This document shows positions 1 to 13,100 of a stretch of DNA of 64,000 bases, one piece after another. The notes beneath the pieces were generated by a model. The model ran no database searches, was not told the origin of the DNA, and saw only the letters and a program-made list of their open reading frames with translations. This DNA is from Flavobacteriales bacterium UBA6051 (GTDB taxonomy: Bacteria; Bacteroidota; Bacteroidia; Flavobacteriales_D; Crocinitomicaceae). Location: the NCBI GenBank assembly GCA_002427735.1, contig DIYP01000017.1, forward strand, positions 1-64,000, given 5' to 3'. Position 1 is the first letter of the stretch. Every line of letters starts with the position of its first letter. The position numbers and the translations under genes are program-made.

Positions 1-3000
1 TTGCATTGTCATACCATATGGATAGTAGTCTGACGTCATCAATACGACTGCATAATAATCAGACATATCCTGACCATTTGGAATTAGAACTTTACCTTGG
101 CCAGCTATGGAAATATTAGAAATAGTAATATCACCTGAGCCAGTCATGGTCCATTTCAAACGGCTTTCGCTACCATTGGCAGTAAAGGTGTAGCTATACG
201 AGCCCGCTCCTCCCGAAACAGGAGTGTTCAACTGCGTTAAAGCTGGGCATTCATAGGCCGCAGCACTAAAGGATGTTACGGACGAACTCGGTACATCAAA
301 TGTTACTGTATAACTCTGAGCAGACTCAGTTGCTATCATTAGCTCTCCTGAGAAGTTGGTCGAAGCATGCGCCATTGTCAAGTCCACCTCTCCATCAGCA
401 TTCGCATCCGAGACACTGAATGTTGTTCCCACATATTCACCAAAATACCACTTACCGACGTCTCCACAACTAGTGGTCTCTTCCACTTTTGCCAAATTAA
501 CATCATCATCCTGATCATCCGCCATTTTTCGATCGCTGATCACAGCGTTCACATTCCCCAAGTGATTTGACAACTCATAACGACGTTCACCCGTGGTGTA
601 TTCATAAATATTTGAAGTATCAACCGCTACAGGGCCATTGTCAAATATGTATTCATTTTGTCTCAACATTCCTAGTCTGGAGGCTCCAAAAATGTGCTGC
701 TCTTCGAGCAAGGCCTGATTGTTAGAGGTTCCCATTTTAACATCGTAGACGGCCATTGTTTGTCCGTTCGCATCATGCGCATAATAGGTATAGTTCCAAT
801 CATCCTGAGAATTCAATACCCCTCCAGTCGCCTTGGTCTTCTCAATTTTCAATACACGGATACCAAAAGGATTATAGACAAACTCTAAATCTGATTGCAT
901 TGATCCAACTGTTCGCGTTAAAGACAGCAATTTTTTATCTCCTTTACGCCACTCCATGGTAGCAATTTCCTCAGAAGCATCGCTCAGCAGTTGTCCAATC
1001 TCATCATAGGTGTAATTGTTTGTGCTCATACCCGACTTAATGTCTCCAACCGCATTTGCATCATTGGCCCCACTATCTGTAACATGCCCTAAACGATTAC
1101 TCTTATTGGCATTTCCAGTGTTTGGCAAGTCATCCAACCCAATATAATTGTATGTAAAGTCATCCATGTAGAGCGTATTATCGGATGGATTGGATGAGAA
1201 TACTCCATTTCGTTGCAGACTTATAATATTTCCATTTCTATCGTAATCATATGCGTTATAATAATCTGTCGTCGAAGAAATTCCTGACCATGTATTGACA
1301 GCATTCGTGTTTTCAAACGCTGTCATTTCTTTTAAACGATTCAACTGATCATAAGAATATGCGGCCCCAAATGTTCCTAAATTGTAAATCGAAGTTACCG
1401 TATGCCTGATGTTACCATTGAACAAGTTGTTTCCTAGCGTGCCAAATGGTGTGGAAGCTGTAATGGCTTCCATTGCATTCGAACTTATTGGAAAATAATC
1501 TCCTTCAAAGTAACCCAGGGTATAGGAAACAACATCTCTTGCGAATAAATTATGTACTGCAGTATTGTTTCCTAAATAGGTATTTGCTCCGTCGAGTCCC
1601 ATGTCATGATTCACATCCAATATAGAACTATTCATGCCTTTGATCCAGCCATTAATGGTATATGCAAAATCCTGACCTTGTACTTTATCCTGTCCTATTT
1701 CTACTCTTGCCAACGGACCGTAGTCATAGAAGCGGTAGTGTGCTTCGCGTGTTTTGTGAATGTCATCTGTTGAAGTAAATACTTCTGTAAGACGGTTCAA
1801 ATCATCGTAGCAATATTCATGTACCATTTGGTCCAACTCACTATCCTGGAAGCGAACTTCGCGCACGTTCCCACTGATCAATTCAAAATCATATTGCGTC
1901 GATTTAATGTCTTGATCTACAGGGTCAAGTGCAGGGACGTCCTGAATTTGTTCTTTTACATTCCCATGAATATCATAAGAATAGTAGGTCGCAGATTCGT
2001 AGTCATTAAAAGGTGCTTGAACAGGATAATATAATACTGCTGCTACTCTTAAGCGCAAGTTTTCTTGCATACCGTTGGCAAAAAGTGCTTCAACAGTAGG
2101 TCCTAACGGAGTATCATAATGCGTTATGGTTATTTCCGTTCGTGTACCTCCGTTCACCCAATTTGTGAATGTAGTTCCATAGTCGTTTACTTTAACATCT
2201 GCTTCTGTGAGTAAACTAGACATTGTTTGCTCCACCTGACCCACTTGAATTGGTCTACCCTGAGCATCGTAGAATGTATAACTGTATATGTTGTCATTCG
2301 CCTGAACCGGATTTTGAGAAGCCACAATTCTACCGTAGTAATCGTACCAAAACTTGGTGTCTCCATCTTGATCAGGGTTCGTAGATGATGTTAGCTGGTT
2401 ATACGAATTGTACTCATAACGCGTTTCGTACTCATGAGAGGGTTTTGTCACCCCCTGAATAGGCGCAGTCAAGTTATCTCTATGATCATTAATCAGTGAG
2501 CTGTTCGTCAGCAAGTCTGGTCCTTCAGGAGCAATTGTACGAACGAGGTTGCCACTCTGATCATAATAGAACAATGTATACTGATAATAGCGGTCAGGTC
2601 CAGTGTATTTTAACTCTTCAGTATCGAAGGCAAGCGCACATTGTGCATTATAGCTTTCCTCAAAATACTGATATTGTTCAATAACATTCTCTTCAAATGC
2701 TTCCAGAGCATCCTGATACATTTGATCGAGGTATGGCTGGTAACATAAATCTTCACCTTCCTCCTCCTCATCACAGAGCGTTAAATCAGCACCACAAACA
2801 CATTCGTTTACTTCGAAACATGTTGTATAAACTTCTACTATGCCCGTTGTAACCATTCCACAAGAGATATACTTCACTTCCGTTTCATATGTGTTATTAG
2901 GATCACAATTGGCAGTTGTTGGCATCACGTATTCAAACGAGATAATATCTTCAAAGCTGAAATCAGACCCGGAAGGAATGGTAATCGTTACATCGCAAGT

Positions 3001-6000
3001 ATTACTTAAGGCATCAGTAAATGTTGCCGTTAATACATTTCCTGTTGTAGACGAAATGTAAAACTGGCCTATTCCATTGGCTTTCAATTGACTTTGCTCA
3101 TATACAATGTTTTCAACATCTAAATCAATTGTCGCGGTTGTCGTTAACTGCCCTCTAAAGGCTAATAACTCAAAGACTTCATTTAGCTTCTCAGCAAGTG
3201 GGTTGATCGTACAATATGGTTCTTCGGTTGACGAATGACAAGCATAGATGAAATCCAGGTAAGTACTATAACTCAAACTGTAATTCAACTCCTGATTTAA
3301 GAAATTAGCCAAGATCTGTTCAGCGTTGGGTTCAGCTAAGAAGTCATCCAAGTCATCACTTAATTCAACTTGTGATGTAAACCCAAAGCGCGTTGTTAGG
3401 GTCGTCAAATGCACGTCCATATCATCACAATCGAGACAAGGAGAACAAGACAATTCCACCGGAATTCGATCTGGTTGTGCAGCCAAATTGCTTATCTGTC
3501 CAGCGTTCCATACATAACCCGGATGCCATGGGTTTGATGTCCCAATAATGTGCTCACATGAACAAACAAGGTGATCTGCATCCTCAAGGTCCACCCCAGT
3601 ATTAATATAGAGTACTTCTTCTATTGTTGTTCCAACCGGATATGAAGCAAGGTCCAGCTGAGCTTGTAATACAGCGTCACAACCACAATCATCTAAGGGC
3701 TTCATAACGTCATACACGTCATTGACCATATTTGGAATCGGACCTGGCTCAGAAATAAGCAGCTCAGAACACAACGTTGATTCAGGACCAAACCCATAAC
3801 TATTCAAAATTGCCTGGATGGTTGGTTCACCACTGCCGGCTACTGGCATAGATGTCGGCCAGGGAGTGTTGCCTGTACATCCGGTAGCACACATATCAAT
3901 AAAGTCTTGACGGATGCTGGCATAATCCGGGTGACTTGCATCTAAAGAATCCAGTCCATCGTAACATGCAGAAAGTTGCGCTATCCAATCATCAGCGTAA
4001 TCCTCACACGCATCCTGACAGGCAGTAGATGACATTCCACTAACAGCTCCAGAAATCTGCGTTTGTGATCCGATGTTGGTTACACCAGACCCTCCATTGC
4101 TAGTGCTGATTTGATTAACATTAGCCGTAATGTAGGTTGTCGTAGGGAAAATTGGAATTTTATCATCATACAGTGGAGCTCCTCCAGGCAATCCTATCAA
4201 TGGAATTCCCGTACAATTTGAACCTGCGGCATATGCATCAATGTATTGTTGATAGTAATTATCCTTAAGTTGTAAATAAGTAGCTCTAAAAAGGGTCCAC
4301 CACAAATCGTTGTCGCAACGATCTCGGTTCGTATTATTCTGAGCTACATAAAGACCATATGCAGCGTTGATTTGAGCAACAGTTGTGGCATTAGGATCCA
4401 TTACCATCGCCATTGTATAATACCACAAATCAAATGAGGTTCCGCTTACCGTTACGACAGCATTCATATTGTTTGTCATAGCTGTAGCATAGCCAGCTCC
4501 AGGACCTCCTGTAGCAAAGAATGGATCTTGTGGGGATATTGCGCACCCATTAAACCAAGTAGTTGATGTTGGTAATGCACCAAGCGGACCAACATAACCA
4601 GCCGCGCAAGCAGCTGCATAAGTGTATGTGTCCATCATTGCCTGGTCATAAGCATAAGAAGTGGCCAGCAAATCGCACAAACCTCCTGACTGAATAAAGC
4701 AATACTCAGGGTGATACTGTAATAGGTCTTCTGCCCAATCGCTTTCCCAGTTAAGAATCAACTCTTCTAAAGTAGACGGAGTGAACTGACCACCCGCTTG
4801 CAAATCAAAGGTCATTCCAACACCATTTGACAAAGCCGAAGGTGCTATGGCAGAATAGACACCGTTAGTTACTGTATATAATCCGTATTGCCCACCTGGA
4901 CTTACGTCCATCAGCATCAATGTTCTACGTATATCACAATCGCTCTGAACAGAAGGGGCAGTTAGCACTGGTGGCTCGCACTCAGGGAAAGTTTCTTCCA
5001 AATATGCCGGGTTAAATAAATCACTCACGGCAGGTAAACATTCTTCCGTAGTATTTAAGTTATCGATGTACATGCACCAATACTCTTGAATAGCATCCTG
5101 ATTAACACTGAGTGTTTTTGTTATTGTGTACAATCCTTTTGGTATTGTTACGGTAAACAAATGAGGTAGCTCAGGATACAAGCCATTGCAAAGAGAATCT
5201 AATTCTCCTCCCGTTATTGCAATTGATGAATTGCTTACTAAGTTGGTTCCGGCGTCGCACTCTTCGACAATAGATAACGTTAAATCATATACACAATCAA
5301 AACAAGTTGGACTAATCATACAAGCATCCTGATATTGTTGAGGCGTAAACGTATATTCGAAGTCATAATCTGCCGAACTCTCAGCAAAATATTGTGTGTA
5401 TGTCAAGGTAGCGGAAGGCGGCGTACTCACTACGCCTTGTTCTTGCCCGTTTCCTAGCAATACGTTTTCATACTGCTGATTTGAACCTGCATTTGGTAGT
5501 GCAACCACATTCGTTGGACTTTCACCTGTCATGTATGTTGCCACCGTTCTACCAGCCATATCGGAATACTGAACATAAACCTGCCCATTAGGATCCACGG
5601 TGATCATCTTTTGGTAATGTGATGCTATACCCGCTTCAACTCCAAATAGTTGATTTAACTCAACTTGATTGGGGCTGACATACATCATTCTCGTTTCGTT
5701 TCCGCTACCCATCTTGAGTGTATTTCCAGCACTTGCCACTCGATCAACGCGTCCAGTGAAATCATCTCTATAGGTAACACGCGTGAAAGGGAAGTTTTCA
5801 GCATCCGGAATGTTCGCATTGGCACCGTCTTGATTTTGATTTTGCTCAGAATAATATGCCGAAGCTCCAGATGAATTATCCATGCCCTTAGAGTCTAAGT
5901 CGCAAATCCCTCCGCCATTTGTGATATCAAAAACATCTTCCTGATAGGCCGTTGAAGTTCCCTCCGCGATATTGAAATTTGGGAAGTGTTCGGGAAAATC

Positions 6001-7161
6001 TTGATCTTGGGGTGTAGGTAAATCCGAAATTACAGGACGCCCCAATTCGTCATAATAAACATTGGAAACGACCACTTGATCTGTAACGGTGTTTCTTGCA
6101 ACACTCTGACGGCCTCTTCCAAGTCCATCGATGAAAGAAACAGATTCAAATCGTTTACCATTCTCTGTATAGGCAACTTGATGACTCCAGTTCATCCCGG
6201 CGTCATATTCACGATCAATCAAAATTACGTTCGATTGAGGGTGGTCGGATGAATTACCAACAATTCCGGATTCCATTGCCGACCATTCACCTTCAACTCG
6301 TTCATCAAAATTGATACCACCTCTTCCGATTGGTCGAACGCGGTAAATAAGATATCCCTGATCGAAAATATTCGGGATTCGGTAGGAGTTCTTGGTTACT
6401 TCTACTCTTGTTGAATTCAAATAATAATCATAGTCCAAACTTGTACTTGGAACAAACTGATTAAGTGATACAGAATTATCCGTGTAGTTGTTTACATGCA
6501 CCCATTCCAATTCATAGGATTCTGCACCATAGTGATAAGGCCAGTATACTTCGATAAACTCATTCTGAGGCAAGCTATATTCAGCATTTGTCCATGCGCC
6601 AGAAGGTATTGGAACAGGTCTATCTTCCACTGAAGAAATTAACATGCTCTCCAGTGCATAAAAACGTTGAACCGCTATACCGGACTCCAGGTACAATTGA
6701 TTGACATCCAACCCCGTGATTCCATTTGTAGCAACCTCTACCTTAATATAATGCGCACCCTCAAAAGCAAATGTCGAAAGGTTATCAATCGTGACATAAT
6801 CATTTAAATCGTAATTAACGCTGAGTGTTTTATTTACTGTATTTACATCAAAACTTCCAGAAGTAGGGTTCCATGTATGGTACGTGATAACCAACTCAAT
6901 TGTACCCGAAGTCGCGATGTCCTGAACTACTCCAGGATTTAGCCCCAAGCGGACGTAGTTTTTCACACTATAATTTGAGAAATCATTGTTCCAAAATGGA
7001 TTAATACTCATCTCAAAATGCTTGTCGTCATAGAGCTCAAAAGAAGCTCCGGAAGAAATTGTACCCCCCTCTATACGCTCGCTAAACGTTTCTAATCCCG
7101 CTCTTCCGACAAGAGATAAGAATAGAATCAATATCGTTATTAAGTGCCTCATCATTTTCAT
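1..7161 (-). CDS. Giant secreted RHS/YD-repeat protein (DUF6443 type), 3' end outside window
   Basis: The frame is open from the ATG at 7161 to the left edge (2387 codons), read directly from the minus strand; in-frame ATGs at 7155 and 7152 are alternative starts. A short hydrophobic signal follows the start. Residues ~20-330 are a beta-rich N-terminal region. A DUF6443-like segment follows, with the motif GLGRGRQ near residue 350. The middle is a long cysteine-containing region with the HPEYC motif typical of Bacteroidota RHS proteins. YD repeats include YDAQGRPIQ and YCYDDLNRLTE. The RHS core markers are NHLGN and SDRK at ~2203-2212 and DYYPYGM at the very edge. The core and the variable C-terminal tip, which defines any toxin activity in RHS families, lie outside. 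It is the last visible gene of the operon, 15 nt after the upstream gene. Family assignment is secure; a toxin function is only inference. Confidence 0.9.
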   Translation of the reverse strand, partial: MKMMRHLITILILFLSLVGRAGLETFSERIEGGTISSGASFELYDDKHFEMSINPFWNNDFSNYSVKNYVRLGLNPGVVQDIATSGTIELVITYHTWNPTSGSFDVNTVNKTLSVNYDLNDYVTIDNLSTFAFEGAHYIKVEVATNGITGLDVNQLYLESGIAVQRFYALESMLISSVEDRPVPIPSGAWTNAEYSLPQNEFIEVYWPYHYGAESYELEWVHVNNYTDNSVSLNQFVPSTSLDYDYYLNSTRVEVTKNSYRIPNIFDQGYLIYRVRPIGRGGINFDERVEGEWSAMESGIVGNSSDHPQSNVILIDREYDAGMNWSHQVAYTENGKRFESVSFIDGLGRGRQSVARNTVTDQVVVSNVYYDELGRPVISDLPTPQDQDFPEHFPNFNIAEGTSTAYQEDVFDITNGGGICDLDSKGMDNSSGASAYYSEQNQNQDGANANIPDAENFPFTRVTYRDDFTGRVDRVASAGNTLKMGSGNETRMMYVSPNQVELNQLFGVEAGIASHYQKMITVDPNGQVYVQYSDMAGRTVATYMTGESPTNVVALPNAGSNQQYENVLLGNGQEQGVVSTPPSATLTYTQYFAESSADYDFEYTFTPQQYQDACMISPTCFDCVYDLTLSIVEECDAGTNLVSNSSIAITGGELDSLCNGLYPELPHLFTVTIPKGLYTITKTLSVNQDAIQEYWCMYIDNLNTTEECLPAVSDLFNPAYLEETFPECEPPVLTAPSVQSDCDIRRTLMLMDVSPGGQYGLYTVTNGVYSAIAPSALSNGVGMTFDLQAGGQFTPSTLEELILNWESDWAEDLLQYHPEYCFIQSGGLCDLLATSYAYDQAMMDTYTYAAACAAGYVGPLGALPTSTTWFNGCAISPQDPFFATGGPGAGYATAMTNNMNAVVTVSGTSFDLWYYTMAMVMDPNATTVAQINAAYGLYVAQNNTNRDRCDNDLWWTLFRATYLQLKDNYYQQYIDAYAAGSNCTGIPLIGLPGGAPLYDDKIPIFPTTTYITANVNQISTSNGGSGVTNIGSQTQISGAVSGMSSTACQDACEDYADDWIAQLSACYDGLDSLDASHPDYASIRQDFIDMCATGCTGNTPWPTSMPVAGSGEPTIQAILNSYGFGPESTLCSELLISEPGPIPNMVNDVYDVMKPLDDCGCDAVLQAQLDLASYPVGTTIEEVLYINTGVDLEDADHLVCSCEHIIGTSNPWHPGYVWNAGQISNLAAQPDRIPVELSCSPCLDCDDMDVHLTTLTTRFGFTSQVELSDDLDDFLAEPNAEQILANFLNQELNYSLSYSTYLDFIYACHSSTEEPYCTINPLAEKLNEVFELLAFRGQLTTTATIDLDVENIVYEQSQLKANGIGQFYISSTTGNVLTATFTDALSNTCDVTITIPSGSDFSFEDIISFEYVMPTTANCDPNNTYETEVKYISCGMVTTGIVEVYTTCFEVNECVCGADLTLCDEEEEGEDLCYQPYLDQMYQDALEAFEENVIEQYQYFEESYNAQCALAFDTEELKYTGPDRYYQYTLFYYDQSGNLVRTIAPEGPDLLTNSSLINDHRDNLTAPIQGVTKPSHEYETRYEYNSYNQLTSSTNPDQDGDTKFWYDYYGRIVASQNPVQANDNIYSYTFYDAQGRPIQVGQVEQTMSSLLTEADVKVNDYGTTFTNWVNGGTRTEITITHYDTPLGPTVEALFANGMQENLRLRVAAVLYYPVQAPFNDYESATYYSYDIHGNVKEQIQDVPALDPVDQDIKSTQYDFELISGNVREVRFQDSELDQMVHEYCYDDLNRLTEVFTSTDDIHKTREAHYRFYDYGPLARVEIGQDKVQGQDFAYTINGWIKGMNSSILDVNHDMGLDGANTYLGNNTAVHNLFARDVVSYTLGYFEGDYFPISSNAMEAITASTPFGTLGNNLFNGNIRHTVTSIYNLGTFGAAYSYDQLNRLKEMTAFENTNAVNTWSGISSTTDYYNAYDYDRNGNIISLQRNGVFSSNPSDNTLYMDDFTYNYIGLDDLPNTGNANKSNRLGHVTDSGANDANAVGDIKSGMSTNNYTYDEIGQLLSDASEEIATMEWRKGDKKLLSLTRTVGSMQSDLEFVYNPFGIRVLKIEKTKATGGVLNSQDDWNYTYYAHDANGQTMAVYDVKMGTSNNQALLEEQHIFGASRLGMLRQNEYIFDNGPVAVDTSNIYEYTTGERRYELSNHLGNVNAVISDRKMADDQDDDVNLAKVEETTSCGDVGKWYFGEYVGTTFSVSDANADGEVDLTMAHASTNFSGELMIATESAQSYTVTFDVPSSSVTSFSAAAYECPALTQLNTPVSGGAGSYSYTFTANGSESRLKWTMTGSGDITISNISIAGQGKVLIPNGQDMSDYYAVVLMTSDYYPYGMTMQ

Positions 7162-7176
7162 AATTGGTCGGTTTTT

Positions 7177-10100
7177 TTAATTTTTCTGTCCTCCAGATTC
7201 AACCTCTGTAATTGTTCGAATACCTTCAATAGTTTCAACTCTAACGCGCACCTGATTCAGGTTCTCATCATAGTTGTAAAAAGTCGTGAAATTATACCCG
7301 TCATGGGTTGCAAGCGGAAGCAATGATTTGGGGTCGTAAACGACTGTAGTCATGCCAGCTAAGAATGGATGAATACGGAAATCATCAAAGTAGACATCCC
7401 CCGTTGCGTTGTTATTATCTAGTGCAATAATTATCTCGCTTGCTCCTACTGGAATATCGAAAACACCTTCCAGTCGCTGCCAACCATCTAAAACTGGTCC
7501 TTGCGGAGTAAAAGTCTCCTGCGCAGTGCTTCCCGTATAGGAAATATTAACTGAAGCAGCCCCGGAAACACTTTCTTTAACCCAAACACCAACAACATAT
7601 TTACCTGGTGATGGCTCAAATGGTAAAATACAAGCACACTCATCATCAAGTACAAAATCATCAGGACCTGCATCCAAGGCATCCAGCGCGTTGCATAAAA
7701 TATTTGTGTCAATATTCTTGCTAATACTGGCATCCTGATTAGCAGCAACTCTTAACGAAGCTAAACCACTGTGACGCTCATCCTGCACCAACTCTATTCC
7801 TAACCCTGTATTTATGGCTTCCATAAAGTCAAAGTGCGTTTCAGATGGAGGACATGTTTTATCATTGACGTCGTCCAAATAATCATAGTCTTCGAATCCA
7901 TCGAAGGCTATCTCACTCTGTCTGGCGTTAATAGCTTGTGCAATTGGTACTAACGTATACTTATTACTGTATCCAAATAATACTGAAGAATGCACTCCAA
8001 TCTGATCTCTCGTTTCCATCGGTGAACCGAATTTATTAAATGCTGTTACCTCCGATACCTTTCTCCAGTTTTGATAAAGATCAGATACATCATGCGATAT
8101 ATGGTCAGTGTCATCAATGGTCTGCCATTCTGAATTATCCAGCCAATAAAACGGAACATAACTTGAATATGCGCCATCAAAGCGTGTTCCGTGCAAATCC
8201 GCGAGATTAGACCGCTCATCCTGCCATGCGTACTGACCGTCTACAATCAAAGCACCTCTTATACCAAATTCATATGGGTTGTAAGTTGCCTGAAACGCAA
8301 TTTCATTATTGTTATCCCCCTCTGAAATACAAGGTGTACCACATGCTATATTTAAGCGATCTCTGTACGAAACAATGCTGCTTGAGAGAACATTTGTCGG
8401 TACTATTAATTGATTCGTTGAAAAGTCATAAGGAGACGTTTTCGAAACTAGTGTTTGCATGCTTTCCACAAGGCGGTTGTCTCTTGCTGAATTCAAGATG
8501 GTAACATTGTAATTCCCTGCACTTATTGTGTACTGGCTTCCATCAGGGTTAATTAAGAACAATGAACCGTCATCAGGCACAGGGAATTCCTGAGCAACAA
8601 ACAAATTGACCGATCCGTTAAACTGAACATAATCTCCTGGGCTTAGCGGTGTGCTCACCGATGGCACAAAAGAACCATTTGCAAGAATTGTAACAGTTTC
8701 GCTCTGACCATTAATGTTGTGGCGATCGCGAAGCTCTCTAAACTTCCAATGCGACGGATAATTCATGCTAAAGAGCTTATCGTTAAACTCATCTACCAAA
8801 GAGGTCAAAACTGGAAGGCCTGTGTATTTATCGAAAAGCTCATTATTGGCATGGTTCACAGAAGCCAGGTACTCTGTGGTAACACCCTTCAACACTGCCG
8901 ATCTGTTAATATGCTTAACAAGGTTATGCGAATAAAAACCGCGTTGACGAGAGTTGTTCGTTAAACTCGGTGAGAAATTAAACGAGAAGGAGGTAGGTGC
9001 CACATAGAAAAACTCGAAATTCAATCCAGTTAAGGCAAAATCTGTTCTATCGCTTACAAAACGAGCATCTGCATGGATATCATACTCTGTTGCAACGGTC
9101 TCATTCGCAGCAGCACCCGACCTATTCACCATTGGAATTTCTTCTCCCAAATCGTAATACTCGTACTTTGAACGGGCTATTAAGTTACCTTGTCCATCTA
9201 GCAAAAGGGTTTCGTCTGGTTTCCCATGAAAATCATTTGTTTCAACCAAATGTCCTTGACTGAAAGCAAAAACTTCCTTTGTAGTACCTGCAATAGGATT
9301 GTTTTCTGAGATGCGCGTATCATTATCCAACGAAGTACTTGTAGCTTTTGTTCGATACTTATACTCTCTGGAAGTATGAAACTTCGATACGGAATGACCG
9401 TAATCATTATCACCGATAAAATGAACTTCTACATGGCGATAGCCAATTATTGGCGTTGGGAAAAGCTGTTCTGCCAATGGTGTTGGTGTAAACTTGCGCT
9501 CATCCGGAAATTTCTTTTTAATGTTGATATAGGAGTCCCAAATGTATAAGCTGTTTTCATCTTTTGCTGACCTTGCTTCGAATGCAGCCACTCCGCTTTC
9601 AACAAGACGTCCATCTTCCAATGGCTCCGTGTATTTATACTCCCAGGTATACTCACTATCGTACTCCGAAGAAATGGTATTCCAGTTATCGAGGTACTTT
9701 ATTGAAGCTACACGCGCATTCCCTCCAAACTTCACTCGATCAGGTTCAAATAATCGCAAAGTGGTTAAGTCACTCGTTGCTGGGTTCACAATGGACTGCG
9801 CATAGTCTCCTTCTTTAATCATGTACTCATACATGTCCTGACCGAAAAAGACTTTCCAGTCTATACTTAAATTAGGGTCGCAACCATCACATGAACCATA
9901 AACCTGATCTGTAAGGTATTGACGTGCAAACTGCAGAGACATAAGCTGTAAAGGGTTCATTACCAGACTTCCCTTTTCTAACTTGTCCTTTCCGTCCCCA
10001 GAGATTTCCTCGCGATCTCCTGTATTCACTGGGTCAATTACAACGTACCCATACTGATACTCACTTGCTGTAGCATTCACGGGCATAACTCCAAAGCCAA

Positions 10101-13100
10101 GGAAATCATCGTCAAATCCACCAGCAGAAGCATTACTAAAGAAATTACTAAAAGGATTTTCATAGTCCTCTGAGATATCTGCTACCAGTGGAACCAATTC
10201 TTCAACGCCATCCTTGACAACAACATGCGTTTTAAAATAAAGCTCTCTTAAGAAAACATTTGGACCTGCCCAATTATCGCGAAAATACTGCTGCCTAACC
10301 AGATCCATAGCCTCTTGCGGGGTTGCATCATTTGTTGAAATAGGCTCATCTAGTTCGAATACAATAACGTTCTGTGGAACAGCTTCTAAGTCAACAGTCC
10401 CAAACTTTTGCAGATACCTTCCAAAAGGATTTTTTTCCAGTCCTAACTCCATTCCTGTGATTTGAGCAGGTGTGAGCGTTAACCCTAAATCATTGGCCAT
10501 ATCGGCGCCATCATCCCAACTTGTATGAAATCTATTTGGCTCAGGAAGTGTACCATCGAAATCATTTTCATCTTGAATTTCCAGGAAGCGGAAGATATCC
10601 ACCATACCATGTACTTTAAAATGGCGCATCGCACGTCGGTATTGAACTGTTTCGTAACGGTCAGCTTCGTATGCTACTTCAACTCTTCCGCCAGCAGGAT
10701 TGGTAATTGCCTTAAGCTTCCACGCTTGAGCATAGGAGTTTGCATTCGCTTCTCGCTGGTCTGCGTAGGGAAATACATCATTGGCCTTAGCAACATCGTT
10801 AGGTTTGTAAGAACCCCAGGCATCAATATTGAAATAATCAAAATCAGGATTATCAGCCAACGTAGAGCCGTAATCAAATTGATAACCGGACAAACCTGCT
10901 TCTCTCGAATTTCCACCATAAAAACGAATCCCGGTTAGGGTAAGTTTACCAGAACCTGCTCCACCTCCAGTATAAGTAGCTGGGTTTCCAGGAGAATTTT
11001 CGCATAGAGAATAATTGTGATCAAATACGACAGTTTGCAAAGGCAAAGCGTCATAATTCGGATAAGATGCTTCATCCAACCCCTTTATCCAGTCGCTCTT
11101 ATTGTACAGTACAATGCTGTCTAATTTCTGTAGCGGTTTGCTCTGGTCCAAGCCTCCGTTTTCTCCCTGTACGCTGTGCATATCCTCGCGATCACCGAGG
11201 TAAAAAATCGCAATGAAGTTCTTGCTCTCAACACTGTGCGTATACCAAATCTCTTTTTCTCCGTATGAGTAATTCGCGATATCATCCAGTTCGCTTCCTA
11301 AAACTCCCCGGGATTGCTGAGCAGTTGGATTTGCCGCATCTCCGCAGATCGGGAATCTCCATTTGTAAGCACTGTTAATATCCGCATCTCCTTCGTAAAC
11401 GCGTGAATGATTAAACTTATACCAAGAACCGATATCGTCCAAGGTTAACCCATTACCTGTTCTGTCAATATAATCAGAGCTACGCATTTCTGTCAATAGA
11501 AATGAATGAGCATATGAAGGGATTGTTGTCTTATCGTAAAAATGACCTCGCCCTCGTTGATTATTGTCCGCTGAATTATCCGTCCCGGGCACATATGTTA
11601 TTAATCCGTCATTGTTGGAAGAGGTCAACCCACCAGAAGCAAAAGAAACTTCGCTGCTTGAATAGTTGTATACTGGAATGCCATAGGTATATTGCATACC
11701 ATTCGGTGTAACAACGTCCAATCTGGAAATGTGATTGGCTTCTCGGTCACCACTTACTCTGCCTAAATCTGCTGCTAAATCGCTACTTCCTTCACGCGGA
11801 GTAGAGCGGTAAGTAGGGTCTGAAGATGTTAAACTTCCAGCAATTTGAGGTTCAAAAACAGTTGCATTGACCGTTGTTTGCCCGACGCCGTTCAGACTGT
11901 TACCAGTTACGTTTGTTCCTGCCAACTTTAGATAACTCGTCTGCTCAATCTCACCACTAGCTACCCCTACATCATAGTAATCAGCTTGTCCGCCTGACAT
12001 CAGATTCCACTTTGTCATATCTACAGGTGTATGTTCACCAACAGATCTGAAAAACACTGATTCATCAAATTGATCTCCCTGTGATTCAAGGTCAAAGTCT
12101 AAAATGTGTGTTCCAGCGTATGTCCAATCACCTGACTTAACTTCACTTTGCATTGTTCCGAATTCACTGCCAATTCCAAATCCAATGCCTGATGGCATAC
12201 TGACATCGTAAACTCCACCAAATGAAATATTTACCTGACTTGGCTCTCCCAAAGGGGTGGTTCCATCGTTCACTAGAGTTTCGGTTTCCGGGTCATAATA
12301 CGTTCCAAAATCTTTACGAAGAGGTCTGAAAGTAGCTCCAAGACCGGAAGCGTTTGCATAGAAAATATCGTGCGTCTGAATCGAGAACGGTAGGTTTTTC
12401 ATCTCCTCTGAAAATTCATCTTCACTTCCGCGGTTAAAATCCATGATGGGAAACTTTCCATCATTGTTATCTGAAGCGCGTTTACCCGAATGCATATAAC
12501 CATATGCTGGCTGATACAATGTTTTACTATTGTTATTAATGTCTAGTTCGGCATCCGCATTGTACCCTTGATTTATTACTCCTGTCTGATAGTAAAGTGC
12601 ACCTGTCTTGATTTTAAAATACAGGTCGCTCTGAAAGTTAAAACTACTTCCGTCGGTAGAATTAAATTTGATTCTGGGTGTAGAAGTTGCAGTACCGTAA
12701 GCAATTGTTGAAGTCGCGCCAAGAGAAGCCGACCCATTCATATAATCTGTGAAAACGACTTTTTTATCTTCATTGAGCGTCTCATGTTTTCCTTTGAACC
12801 CTCCACTAACGCCATTCGTTAAAGACTTTTGCATCAAACCATAACGCGAGTTGGTACTCTGTCCAAAAGACAAACTCCCGGAAGCTTGAGCTCCTTCCTT
12901 AGCTCCATATCCAGCAGATGAACCTATACCTTGTGAATGCCCTATTCCATTCTTTGAATCATAACTGAAACCCAAATTAGCGTTAGCACCATAAAAAAGC
13001 GGGTTATCCTTTCCCCCGCTGATGGAAAACTGACCCCCCAAACCAAAATCTATGGTATTTCCGAGACCAAGGTAATTGTCATCGTAGCTACCGAGAAGTG

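Noticed and set aside
10525..10938. Plus-strand open frame of 137 codons inside the SpvB-like gene
   Set aside because: Lies entirely antisense to a 2187-codon frame and its translation is low-complexity hydrophobic with no family features.
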